Below the pieces are notes generated by a model. The model made no database searches. It was not told where the DNA came from and worked only from the letters and a program-made list of their open reading frames with translations. A stretch of DNA of 11,009 bases from Burkholderiaceae bacterium. GTDB taxonomy: Bacteria; Pseudomonadota; Gammaproteobacteria; Burkholderiales; Burkholderiaceae. Where the stretch lies: NCBI GenBank assembly GCA_023253905.1, contig JALREG010000322.1:1-11009 (forward strand), in the 5' to 3' direction. Shown here one piece after another: positions 1 to 7,142 of this stretch (positions are counted from its first letter, which is position 1; every line of letters begins with the position of its first letter). The position numbers and the translations under genes were made by a program.

Positions 1-878
1 TCGGCGATCGCACGCGAACCGCTCTGGGCTATCGCGCCGAGCCGGGTGCAACCGATGCGTGGACACGGCAGCGAAACGAACCCGCGCTCGATGCGAAGTC
101 CATCGTACGGCTCGCCGAGGCGGCCCAGGCACGCTATGGCTTTGCCGATTTCAAGCTGAAGGGCGGCGTGCTGCGCGGCGAAGACGAGGTGGAGGCGATC
201 ATCGCGCTTCACGAGCGTTTTCCCGAGGCACGCATCACGCTCGACCCCAACGGCGGCTGGCTGCTTTCGGATGCCGTTCGGCTCCTTCGCGACCGGCATC
301 GCGAACTCGCCTATGCCGAGGATCCCTGCGGCCCCGAGCGTGGCTTCTCTGGCCGCGAGGTGATGGCTGAATTCCGCCGCGCCACCGGTCTGCCCACGGC
401 CACCAACATGGTGGCCACCGACTGGCGCGAACTCGCGCACAGCCTGCAGCTTCAGTCGGTCGACATTCCGCTTGCTGACCCGCATTTCTGGACCCTTCAG
501 GGTTCGGTACGCGTGGCGCAGCTCTGTCAGATGTTCGGGCTCACCTGGGGGTCGCATTCGAACAACCACTTCGATGTATCGCTTGCCATGTTCACCCATT
601 GCGCGGCCGCCGCGCCGGGCCGGGTCACCGCCATCGATACGCACTGGATCTGGCAGGACGGCGAAGCGCTCACGCGTAATCCGCTCACGATCGAGGGTGG
701 CCATATCGGCGTGCCAACCCGCCCGGGCCTTGGCGTGGAACTCAACCCGGACGCGGTGGACCGTGCTCACGCGCTTTATCTGAAACACGGGCTCGGTGCC
801 CGCGATGATGCGATCGCGATGCAGTCTCTGATCCCCGGCTGGACCTTCGACCCCAAGCGGCCGTGCCTCGTGCGCTGA
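1..878 (+). CDS. gudD: Glucarate dehydratase, C-terminal two-thirds (5' end outside window)
   Basis: Enolase-superfamily enzyme that dehydrates D-glucarate to 5-keto-4-deoxy-D-glucarate, the first step of glucarate catabolism in the cytoplasm. Reading frame 3 is open from the left edge, giving 291 visible residues; the E. coli enzyme is about 446, so roughly the first 155 residues lie outside. The visible part carries the full catalytic barrel in order: the KxK base motif in FKLKGG (visible residues 50-55), the DPN metal ligand (D81), the EDPCG ligand (E106), TNM (N135), and SHSNNH with the catalytic His (H185). The end, [15 protein letters not shown], is the usual GudD terminus, so the 3' end is intact. 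The aldolase that uses its product follows 24 nt downstream, which supports an operon. Galactarate-specific or GudX-type paralogs are possible, but the active-site residues favour a true dehydratase. Confidence 0.96.
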   Translation, partial: GDRTRTALGYRAEPGATDAWTRQRNEPALDAKSIVRLAEAAQARYGFADFKLKGGVLRGEDEVEAIIALHERFPEARITLDPNGGWLLSDAVRLLRDRHRELAYAEDPCGPERGFSGREVMAEFRRATGLPTATNMVATDWRELAHSLQLQSVDIPLADPHFWTLQGSVRVAQLCQMFGLTWGSHSNNHFDVSLAMFTHCAAAAPGRVTAIDTHWIWQDGEALTRNPLTIEGGHIGVPTRPGLGVELNPDAVDRAHALYLKHGLGARDDAIAMQSLIPGWTFDPKRPCLVR

Positions 879-902
879 CCCACCCCGACCAAGGAGACCC
901 TC

Positions 903-1667
903 ATGGAACTGCCGGTGAATCGCTTCAAGCACGCGCTTCGCGAAGGCCGCACGCAAATCGGCCTGTGGTCGCATCTGTGCAGCCCGATCAGTATCGAGAT
1001 CCTTGCGCACTGTGGCTATGACTGGCTGCTGATTGACATGGAGCATTCACCCAATGATCTCCAGCAGGTGCTCTCACAACTGCAGGCCATGACGGGCAGC
1101 GGCGCCACGCCGATCGTGCGCCCACCCTGGAATGACATGGTCACTTTCAAGCGTCTGCTCGACATCGGTGCGCAGAGCCTGCTCGTGCCCTATGTGCAGA
1201 CCGAGGATGAGGCCAGACAGGCGGTTGCTTACACCCGCTATCCGCCGATGGGCGTGCGCGGCTATGCCGGGGCCCCGCGCGCCAGTCACTACGGCAGGGT
1301 GCCTGGTTATGCGCAGCGCAATCACGAGGAAATCTGCGTACTGGTTCAGGTCGAAACGCTGCAAGGCCTTGAGAACCTGGAGTCGATCGCGCGCGTTGAC
1401 GGCATCGATGGTGTCTTCATCGGCCCGGGCGACCTGTCTGCCGCCATGGGGCACCTCGCCAATCCCAAGCATCCCGAGGTGCTTGCCACCATCGACCGCG
1501 CGATTGCGCGAATCCGTGCCTGCGGCAAGGCAGCGGGCATCCTCACCGGCGACGAAGCGCTCGCCCGCCATTACGTGGGCCAGGGTTGTCTGTTCGTTGC
1601 AGTGGGGGCTGACCAGAACCTGCTGCGCGATAGCGCCACCGCGCTCTCGGCGCGGATTCGCGCATGA
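903..1667 (+). CDS. garL: HpcH/HpaI-family class II aldolase, probably 5-keto-4-deoxy-D-glucarate aldolase
   Basis: Cytoplasmic metal-dependent aldolase of 254 residues, the usual family length. The likely reaction is retro-aldol cleavage of 5-keto-4-deoxy-D-glucarate to pyruvate and tartronate semialdehyde. Visible family residues are the catalytic His in DMEHSP (H48), the pyruvate-binding Arg in VRPPWND (R73), the metal ligand Glu in VQVET (E151, with Q149) and the metal ligand Asp in GPGDLS (D177). PPMGVRGYAG is the standard loop. The ATG at 903 has an AAGGAG ribosome-binding site at 891-896, 6 nt upstream. It follows gudD by 24 nt, and that neighbour is the main reason to prefer GarL over the related 4-hydroxy-2-oxoheptanedioate aldolase (HpcH) or 2-keto-3-deoxy-L-rhamnonate aldolase. 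The next pathway genes, tartronate semialdehyde reductase and glycerate kinase, are not in the window. Confidence 0.88.
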   Translation: MELPVNRFKHALREGRTQIGLWSHLCSPISIEILAHCGYDWLLIDMEHSPNDLQQVLSQLQAMTGSGATPIVRPPWNDMVTFKRLLDIGAQSLLVPYVQTEDEARQAVAYTRYPPMGVRGYAGAPRASHYGRVPGYAQRNHEEICVLVQVETLQGLENLESIARVDGIDGVFIGPGDLSAAMGHLANPKHPEVLATIDRAIARIRACGKAAGILTGDEALARHYVGQGCLFVAVGADQNLLRDSATALSARIRA

Positions 1668-1704
1668 TGCCCACAGGCACCGCCCCTATTTCACCGCCAC
1701 CTAC

Positions 1705-1733
1705 TTAACAGCCGCGGGCCGGTGGGCTAGAGT
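1705..1733 (+). promoter_or_regulatory. Candidate sigma70-type promoter for the Bug-liv operon
   Basis: TTAACA at 1705-1710 (5 of 6 matches to the -35 consensus) is followed after exactly 17 nt by TAGAGT at 1728-1733 (4 of 6 matches to the -10). The likely transcription start is near 1740, about 25 nt before the ATG at 1765. It lies in the only sizeable gap between the aldolase and the binding protein, so the Bug-livGFHM genes could be transcribed separately from gudD-garL. This is a motif match by eye only. Confidence 0.5.
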
Positions 1734-1748
1734 CCGGCGTAGCCCGCC
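1721..1748. repeat. Inverted repeat overlapping the -10 and predicted start site; operator or hairpin candidate
   Basis: GGTGGGCTA (1721-1729) and TAGCCCGCC (1740-1748) are inverted copies, identical except for one position that can form a G-U pair in RNA. They are separated by 10 nt. The repeat covers the candidate -10 box and the expected transcription start and ends one base before the AAGGAG ribosome-binding site (1750-1755). As DNA it could be a repressor operator. In transcripts reading through from garL it could fold into a 9-bp stem. No T-run follows, so it is not an intrinsic terminator. A competing shorter stem, GCCGG (1718-1722) with CCGGC (1734-1738), is also possible. Confidence 0.45.
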
Positions 1749-1764
1749 CAAGGAGCCTCCGACC

Positions 1765-2724
1765 ATGCTTCGTCATCTGCTCGTCATCGCCCTGTCAGTC
1801 TGCTGCCTGTCGGGCGCGCTTGCGCAGAGCTACCCCTCGCGCCCGGTGCGGATCGTGGTGCCCGCATCTGCGGGTGGCACGGTCGACCTCCTCACGCGCG
1901 CCGTCGCGCTCAAGCTCGCCGACCATCTGGGCCAGCCGACTGTGATTGAGAACCGCGCAGGCGCCACCACCAGCATCGCAGAGGAATACGTGGTTCGTCA
2001 GCCGGCCGACGGCTACACGCTCATGATGTCGGGCATCACGCTGGCCACCCAGCCCTTCATGAGAGCGAACCTGCCCTACGATCCGCAGCGCGATCTCGCC
2101 ATGATTTCGCTGGTAGCCGTGTCGGGCAATGTGATTGTGGTCAACCCCAGCCTGCCGGCCCAGACCGTGCCTGAACTGATCGCGCTCGCCAAGACCAGCC
2201 CCCGACCGCTGCTCTATGGCACTGCTGCGTTCGGGGCCACCGGTCATCTCGCCGCCGAGATGTTCAACCTGATGGCGGGGACCAAACTGTCGCAGGTGCC
2301 GTACAAAGGGGCTGCGCCGGCGCTCAATGATCTGATCGCCGGACAGATCGACATGACCTTCGACAACATTCCGGCTGCCATCAACCATATTCGCTCGGGC
2401 CGAATCCGCGCGATCGCGGTCACCTCCCCACGGCGTGACCGGCAGCTGCCCGATGTGCCCACCATTGCGGAAGCAGGTCTTGCCGGCTATGAGATCGTTG
2501 CCTGGTTCGGGCTGGTGGCCCCGGCGGGCACCCCCGCCGACATCATTGCCCGACTGAACGCCGACACACTGAAAACCCTCAAGGATCCCACCGTGCTCGA
2601 CCGGCTGGAAAAGCTCGGCTTCGAAGCAGTGGGTAATTCACCGGCAGAATTTGCCGCCTATGTTCGTGCGCAGGCCGATACCCTTGGCAAGGTGATCAGA
2701 AACGCGGGTATCAAGCCACAGTAA
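1765..2724 (+). CDS. Bug/TctC-family periplasmic solute-binding protein
   Basis: Secreted binding protein of 319 residues, normal for the Bug (TctC) family, whose members bind small carboxylates and similar solutes in the periplasm. A Sec signal peptide is clear: Arg near the start, a hydrophobic stretch, and ALA before Gln, with likely cleavage after residue 20. Family motifs seen are YPSRPVRIVVP, VIENRAGA, ADGYTL, YDPQRDL, QVPYKG, LPDVPTIAEAG and APAGTP. The ATG at 1765 is preferred over upstream in-frame starts because it begins the signal peptide and has AAGGAG at 1750-1755, 9 nt upstream. The next gene, a LivG-like ATPase, starts 49 nt later and no TctA or TctB gene is present, so it may serve the neighbouring ABC transporter instead of a tripartite TctAB system. 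The ligand is unknown; an aldarate such as glucarate is suggested only by the adjacent gudD-garL. Confidence 0.93.
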   Translation: MLRHLLVIALSVCCLSGALAQSYPSRPVRIVVPASAGGTVDLLTRAVALKLADHLGQPTVIENRAGATTSIAEEYVVRQPADGYTLMMSGITLATQPFMRANLPYDPQRDLAMISLVAVSGNVIVVNPSLPAQTVPELIALAKTSPRPLLYGTAAFGATGHLAAEMFNLMAGTKLSQVPYKGAAPALNDLIAGQIDMTFDNIPAAINHIRSGRIRAIAVTSPRRDRQLPDVPTIAEAGLAGYEIVAWFGLVAPAGTPADIIARLNADTLKTLKDPTVLDRLEKLGFEAVGNSPAEFAAYVRAQADTLGKVIRNAGIKPQ

Positions 2725-2773
2725 CGCGGCGCTGCAGCGCGACATCGACACTCTGCTCGCGCCCGCCTGCGAC

Positions 2774-3544
2774 GTGGCACCCCCCCTGCTAAGGATTGAC
2801 GGGTTGCGCGTGCGCTTCGGCGGCGTGCTCGCCATCGATGGGGTCAGCTTCGATCTCGCAGCAGGCGAAATCGTCGGGCTGGTGGGCCCCAATGGTGCAG
2901 GAAAGACCACGCTTCTTAACTGCGTGAGCCGGCTCCAGACGCCCGAGGCGGGTGATCTCTTTTTCTGCGGTCAGTCGCTGCTTGAAGTCCCCGCCCATGC
3001 CCTCGCCGGGCTCGGCATTGCGCGCACCTTTCAGAATCTTGCGCTGTTCGGATCGATGTCGGTGCGCGACAACGTGCTGGCAGGCACCCAGCCTAAACAT
3101 CGCGCGGGATTGATCGCACACGCACTGGCCCTGGCTTCAGTCAGGCGCGAGGCAAGGGGTGCCAACATCGAGACCGGCAGGCTGCTCGAGGCCTGCGGAC
3201 TCAGTGCTGTAGCGACGCAACCGGTGAGCGAGCTTTCCCTCGGACTGCGAAGACGGGTGGAGCTCGCACGGGCGCTCGCCGCCGCACCCCGGCTCCTGCT
3301 GCTCGATGAGCCCGCAAGCGGGCTCACGGTGGACGAGGCCGATCAGCTGGCCGAAAGGCTGCTTGCGCTGCGCGAGCGCACGGGTCTTTCCGTGCTCATG
3401 ATCGAACACCGGATGCGGCTGGTGTCGGCACTCTGCGATCGGGTGATCGCTCTCAATTTCGGCTCGAGAATTGCGGAGGGAACACCGGAGCAGATCCGAA
3501 CCCATCCTGAGGTCATTGCCGCGTGGCTGGGGACGCGCCAGTGA
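2774..3544 (+). CDS. livG: LivG-like ABC transporter ATP-binding protein
   Basis: Cytoplasmic ATPase of 256 residues in the branched-chain amino acid (HAAT) importer class; it pairs with the LivF-like ATPase to power the two permeases downstream. Visible are Walker A GPNGAGKT (38-45), the Q-loop region ARTFQN, a signature-like LSLGLRRRVE (154-163), Walker B LLLLDEP (174-180) and the switch His in IEHRM (H212). The C-terminal GTPEQIR...WLG is typical of LivG. The signature has Leu where most ABC ATPases have Gln; LivG proteins often deviate here. The start is GTG at 2774 with no clear ribosome-binding site. TTG at 2804 has an AAGGA stretch (2791-2795) upstream, but using it would remove the first beta strand, so the GTG is chosen. 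The transported solute cannot be read from the sequence; many livG-annotated genes transport other compounds. Confidence 0.9.
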   Translation: MAPPLLRIDGLRVRFGGVLAIDGVSFDLAAGEIVGLVGPNGAGKTTLLNCVSRLQTPEAGDLFFCGQSLLEVPAHALAGLGIARTFQNLALFGSMSVRDNVLAGTQPKHRAGLIAHALALASVRREARGANIETGRLLEACGLSAVATQPVSELSLGLRRRVELARALAAAPRLLLLDEPASGLTVDEADQLAERLLALRERTGLSVLMIEHRMRLVSALCDRVIALNFGSRIAEGTPEQIRTHPEVIAAWLGTRQ

Positions 3545-4254
3545 GTGCGCTCCTGGTCATTGAGAATCTCTTCGCCGGCTATCGCGACATCACGGTGCTG
3601 CAAGCCATCACGCTGTCGATCGAAGCCGGACAGGTGGTCGCGCTCCTGGGCGCAAACGGCGCGGGCAAAACGACACTGCTTCGCGCGGTGAGCGGATTGG
3701 TCGAGAGCGCTGGTGGTATTCGGCTTGACGGGCGCCCGCTGTCGGGCCTGCCGCCTGAGTCAATCGCGCAGCGAGGCGTCGCGCATGTGCCCGAGGGGCG
3801 TGGCACCTTCGCTCACCTGACTGTGGACGAGAACCTCCAGCTGGGCGCCTGGCTGCGACGCGACCGAGCGGGTATCACCGCGGATCGCGAACGAATGTTC
3901 CAGCGCTTTCCCCGTTTGAAAGAACGCCTGCGTCAGCAGGCGGGCACCCTGTCAGGCGGTGAGCAGCAGATGCTCGCCATCGCCCGCGCGCTCATGTCGC
4001 GACCCAAGCTGCTGCTCCTCGATGAGCCCTCGTTCGGCCTCGCACCGAAGCTGGTGAGCGAGCTCTTTGAGGCACTGGCCACCCTCCGCAATGAGGAGCA
4101 GATGGCGATGCTGGTGGTGGAACAGAACGCGCATGCGGCGCTCGAGCTCGCAGACAGCGCCTATCTGCTCGAAGCCGGACAACTCGTCACCGGCGGGTCG
4201 GCGCAGGCGCTGCGGGATGACCCGCGCGTGCAGCGGGCCTATCTGGGCGACTGA
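3541..4254 (+). CDS. livF: LivF-like ABC transporter ATP-binding protein
   Basis: Second ATPase of the Liv-type importer, 237 residues from the chosen start, the usual LivF size. Visible are Walker A GANGAGKT (37-44), VPEGRGTFAHLTVDENL, a canonical LSGGEQQ signature (137-143), Walker B LLLLDEP (157-163) and VVEQNAHAAL containing the LivF-type VEQN motif. The start is GTG at 3541, overlapping the livG stop as GTGA (3541-3544), the classic arrangement for translational coupling. A GTG at 3523 is in frame, but it would add six residues (MAGDAP) not typical of LivF and deepen the overlap. The GGGGA at 3529-3533 fits the 3541 start. The permease gene follows after 5 nt. Confidence 0.92.
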   Translation: MSALLVIENLFAGYRDITVLQAITLSIEAGQVVALLGANGAGKTTLLRAVSGLVESAGGIRLDGRPLSGLPPESIAQRGVAHVPEGRGTFAHLTVDENLQLGAWLRRDRAGITADRERMFQRFPRLKERLRQQAGTLSGGEQQMLAIARALMSRPKLLLLDEPSFGLAPKLVSELFEALATLRNEEQMAMLVVEQNAHAALELADSAYLLEAGQLVTGGSAQALRDDPRVQRAYLGD

Positions 4255-4259
4255 TTGAA

Positions 4260-5138
4260 ATGACCGCCGATATTTTTCTTCACCAGCTTTTCGCCGGCCT
4301 CACCGCAGGCGCGATCTACGCGAGTCTTGCCGTTGCACTGGTGATGGTGTGGCGAAGCACCCATCACCTGAATTTCGCGCAAGGCGAGATGGCGATGTTT
4401 TCAACATATATCGCGCTCGCGCTGATCGAAGCCGGGCTTGGCTACTGGACTGCCTTTGCGACAACGCTGGTGGTGTCGTTCATCGCCTCGTTTGCGATCG
4501 AACGCCTGATCGTCTCGCCGATTGCGCGTTCGCAGCCGCTTGCGACCGTCATCGTCTTCGTGGCGCTCCTGTCGATCTTTCATAGCCTTGCCTCGTGGCT
4601 ATTCACCCCGGTACTGCGGGAATTTCCGAGCCCGTTTCCGGCTGGCGCGCTCCCCGGCTTTCCCTACCTGTCGGGCCATGCGGCGGGTGTGGTGGCACTC
4701 ACGCTCCTTGAACTGGCAGCGGTATGGCTTTTCTTTCGCTACACCCGGCTGGGGCTCGCCATGCGCGCGGTCGCGCAGAACCCTGTCTCAAGCCGGCTGG
4801 TTGGCATTTCTGCGGGGCGCATGCTTGCACTTGGCTGGGGGTTGGCAGGTGCCCTTGGCGCATGCGCCGGGATGATGATCGCCCCCATCGTTTATCTCGA
4901 CCCGAACATGATGGCGGGTGTCCTTCTGTACGGGTTTGCCGCCACGCTGCTGGGTGGCATTGACAATCCCTGGGGTGCGGCAGCGGGTGGGCTGATCGTG
5001 GGTTTATTGGACGCACTGGTGGGCGCCTGGCTGATTGGCCCGGAACTCAAACTGAGCTTCGCGCTCGGGCTCATTGTGGCGGTGCTGCTGGTCCGCCCTG
5101 CCGGGCTCTTCGCCCGCGCGCAGGTTTCACGAGTATGA
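4260..5138 (+). CDS. livH: LivH-like ABC transporter permease
   Basis: Inner-membrane permease of 292 residues, the standard LivH length, with about eight hydrophobic segments spread over the whole protein. The family pattern is clear: LTAGAIYASLAVALVMVWR followed by LNFAQGEMAMFSTY near the N-terminus, ARS-type cytoplasmic turns, YTRLGLAMRAVAQNP (the loop contacting the ATPases), GFAATLLGGI and the terminal LLVRPAGLF. It starts at ATG 4260, 5 nt after livF, and with LivM forms the membrane channel. It ends 4 nt before the LivM start. The substrate cannot be read from the sequence. Confidence 0.93.
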   Translation: MTADIFLHQLFAGLTAGAIYASLAVALVMVWRSTHHLNFAQGEMAMFSTYIALALIEAGLGYWTAFATTLVVSFIASFAIERLIVSPIARSQPLATVIVFVALLSIFHSLASWLFTPVLREFPSPFPAGALPGFPYLSGHAAGVVALTLLELAAVWLFFRYTRLGLAMRAVAQNPVSSRLVGISAGRMLALGWGLAGALGACAGMMIAPIVYLDPNMMAGVLLYGFAATLLGGIDNPWGAAAGGLIVGLLDALVGAWLIGPELKLSFALGLIVAVLLVRPAGLFARAQVSRV

Positions 5139-5142
5139 ACGG

Positions 5143-6108
5143 ATGACATCCCGTCACCGCACGGACAGCGTTCGCCGACTGTGGGCCATGATCGCGCTTG
5201 GGCTCGCCCTGGCCGCCCCCTGGCTGGTGTCGGACTACCGGCTCTTTCAGCTCACCCAGGTCTGCGTGCTCGCGATTGCCATGCTGGGACTCAATCTCCT
5301 CACCGGCTGGTGCGGGCAGATCTCGCTCGGGCACGGCGCATTCTTTGCGCTGGGCGCCTACTGTAGCGCATGGCTCATGCAGCAGATGGGACTACCCGAC
5401 TGGCTCACCCTGCCGGGCTGTGCCGCCCTCTGCTTTGCCGCAGGCTGGCTCTTCGGTCTGCCCGCGGCGCGGCTCGAAGGGCTCTATCTGGCGCTCGCAA
5501 GCTTTGCGCTCGCGGTCGCGGTGCCCCAGATCCTGAAACATCCCATGCTCGCGCCCTGGACTGGCGGCAGCAACGGTCTGGTCCTCGATGCAGCACAGGC
5601 GCCTGCGCTCTGGCCGCTGTCGGCGGAGCGCTGGGCTTACGCGCTTGCTCTGGTCACGCTCCTCGCAGGCATCGTGCTCACCCACCGGCTCGTACGCGGA
5701 CAGCTGGGCCTTGCGATGCGCGCCCTTCGCGACCATCCCACCGCCGCCGCAACCATTGGCGTGCACAGCGCACAACTCAAGGCCCAGCTGTTCGGAATCA
5801 GTGCAATGTTTGCCGGTATTGCAGGAGCGCTCAGCGCCATCACGGTTCGCTATGTGGGGCCCGACAGCTTCGACATGTTTCTGTCGATTTCACTCCTGGT
5901 CGGCATCGTCGTGGGCGGCCTCGCCTCGATCACCGGCAGCCTGGTGGGAGCCCTGTTCGTGCAGTTCGTGCCACACAGTGCCGAGCAGGTGTCGCGCGAA
6001 GCGGCCTGGGCAATCTACGGCGCCTGTCTGTTGCTTGCCCTCTGGATCGCGCCCGGCGGCGTTGCCGGGCTGTTCAGACGAATGACCGGTGGGCGGTCTA
6101 CTGGGTAA
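5143..6108 (+). CDS. livM: LivM-like ABC transporter permease
   Basis: Second membrane permease of the Liv-type importer, 321 residues. It lacks the long N-terminal extension of E. coli LivM (425 residues), as do many LivM relatives. Hallmarks are AMLGLNLLTGWCGQISLGHGAFFALGAY near the N-terminus (written here as the family block GLNLLTG...GQISLGHGAFF), the GGSNGL loop, GLAMRALRDHPTAA (EAA-like ATPase-contact loop) and VGGLASITGSLVGA. The ATG at 5143 is preferred to a GTG at 5074 that would overlap livH by 65 nt and add a non-family N-terminus. It is the last gene of the Bug-livGFHM run. Its 3' end overlaps the last 11 nt of a convergent Bug gene on the other strand. Confidence 0.93.
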   Translation: MTSRHRTDSVRRLWAMIALGLALAAPWLVSDYRLFQLTQVCVLAIAMLGLNLLTGWCGQISLGHGAFFALGAYCSAWLMQQMGLPDWLTLPGCAALCFAAGWLFGLPAARLEGLYLALASFALAVAVPQILKHPMLAPWTGGSNGLVLDAAQAPALWPLSAERWAYALALVTLLAGIVLTHRLVRGQLGLAMRALRDHPTAAATIGVHSAQLKAQLFGISAMFAGIAGALSAITVRYVGPDSFDMFLSISLLVGIVVGGLASITGSLVGALFVQFVPHSAEQVSREAAWAIYGACLLLALWIAPGGVAGLFRRMTGGRSTG

Positions 6109-7093
6109 GCGAAATACCGCCTTTCTTGATGATCGCCCCCCACTTCGCGATGTCATCGGCCATGACACGCGTCATATCCTCGGGTGAAGATTCGCGCGGC
6201 TCGGCGCCCAGATCAGAGAAGCGGCTGCGCACCGCGGGGTCGCGAAGCGCCACGTTGACATCAGCATTGAGCCGATCAACATAGGCACGGGGAATGCCGC
6301 GCGGCGCGATCAGCGCAAACCACGCAGCCGACTCATACTCGGGCAGCCCCGCCTCGGCCGCCGTCGGCACATTGGGTAGCGCAGACAGCCGCGATTTGGC
6401 CGCCACAGCGAGGGGGCGAACCTTCGCGCCCTGAATGGAGCCCAGCACGTTGGGCAACAGCTGAAAACTGACGGGTACCCGGCCCGACACCAGATCGGTT
6501 ACCAGGTTGCCCGTCACCCGGTAAGGCACATGGGTCATGCGGGCGCCAATCAACTGCTCGAAGAAGGCGCCCGCCAGGTGCTGGGAACTTCCGGGCCCCA
6601 CCGAACCGTAGCCCACGTCGGGCGTCTTCTTCAGATAATCAATCAGGCGGGTGAGCGAATCGATCGGCAGCTCAGCACTCACCACCACGATGTTGGGTAG
6701 CACGGCGACCACGCCGATCGGCTGCAGATCCTTCTCCGGGTCGTAGCCGAGTTCGGCGTTGAGGATCTTGTTCACCGCGAGCGGGCCCGAGGTACTGAAC
6801 CCGATCGTGAGCCCGTCGGGCTCGGCGCGCACCACCGAGAGCGTGCCCACATTACCGCCTGCCGCCGGCCGATTCAGATAGACAAAACTTCGACCGCTGT
6901 TGGCGGCCACCTTATCGAGCAGGAATCGGCCGATGACATCGCTCGCGCTCCCTGCGGAAAACGGGACGATGACGCTGATCGGCTTGGAGGCGGCCTGCTG
7001 GGCCTGGGCGGGGATGCTCACCCCCGCCGCAGTCAGCACCATCCCGAGGGCAGCGGCCGCTGCACGCGCGCCCAGTTTGCGAAAACGACTCAT
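6098..7093 (-). CDS. Bug/TctC-family periplasmic solute-binding protein (second copy)
   Basis: Secreted binding protein of 331 residues of the Bug family. The signal peptide has a basic start (MSRFRKLGAR), an Ala/Leu-rich core and AQA before Gln, with likely cleavage after residue 31. Family motifs seen are ISVIVPF, YLNRPAAGGNVG, EPDGLTIGF, YDPEKDLQPIGVV, HVPYRVTG, LPNVPTAAEAGLPEYES and APRGIP. It is clearly different in sequence from the Bug protein at 1765. ATG 7093 has AGGAG (plus-strand CTCCT 7100-7104), 6 nt upstream. It lies 49 nt downstream of the Rieske oxygenase stop on the same strand, so the two probably form one transcript. It could bring in the oxygenase's aromatic acid substrate or act as a sensor; the ligand is unknown. 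No TctA/TctB gene is present. Its 3' end overlaps livM by 11 nt. Confidence 0.93.
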   Translation of the reverse strand: MSRFRKLGARAAAAALGMVLTAAGVSIPAQAQQAASKPISVIVPFSAGSASDVIGRFLLDKVAANSGRSFVYLNRPAAGGNVGTLSVVRAEPDGLTIGFSTSGPLAVNKILNAELGYDPEKDLQPIGVVAVLPNIVVVSAELPIDSLTRLIDYLKKTPDVGYGSVGPGSSQHLAGAFFEQLIGARMTHVPYRVTGNLVTDLVSGRVPVSFQLLPNVLGSIQGAKVRPLAVAAKSRLSALPNVPTAAEAGLPEYESAAWFALIAPRGIPRAYVDRLNADVNVALRDPAVRSRFSDLGAEPRESSPEDMTRVMADDIAKWGAIIKKGGISLTQ

Positions 7094-7142
7094 CTTGATC
7101 TCCTGGTGGTGTTCGAATCATCGGGTCAGATGCGCCCGCGCC

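Noticed and set aside
1132..1764. In-frame upstream extension of the first Bug gene into the aldolase gene
   Set aside because: The extension overlaps garL out of frame and would bury the signal peptide; ATG 1765 has a strong ribosome-binding site and starts the signal peptide.
3523..3540. Alternative GTG start for livF at 3523
   Set aside because: It adds six residues not typical of LivF and lengthens the overlap with livG; GTG 3541 gives the usual N-terminus and a GTGA stop-start overlap.
5074..5142. Alternative GTG start for livM at 5074
   Set aside because: It would overlap livH by 65 nt and add a Cys/Arg-rich segment unlike LivM; ATG 5143 just after the livH stop fits better.
5370..6284. 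A 304-codon + strand frame across livM and the 3' end of the second Bug gene
   Set aside because: It overlaps livM in another frame, is Arg/Ala/His-rich, lacks a ribosome-binding site and resembles no family.
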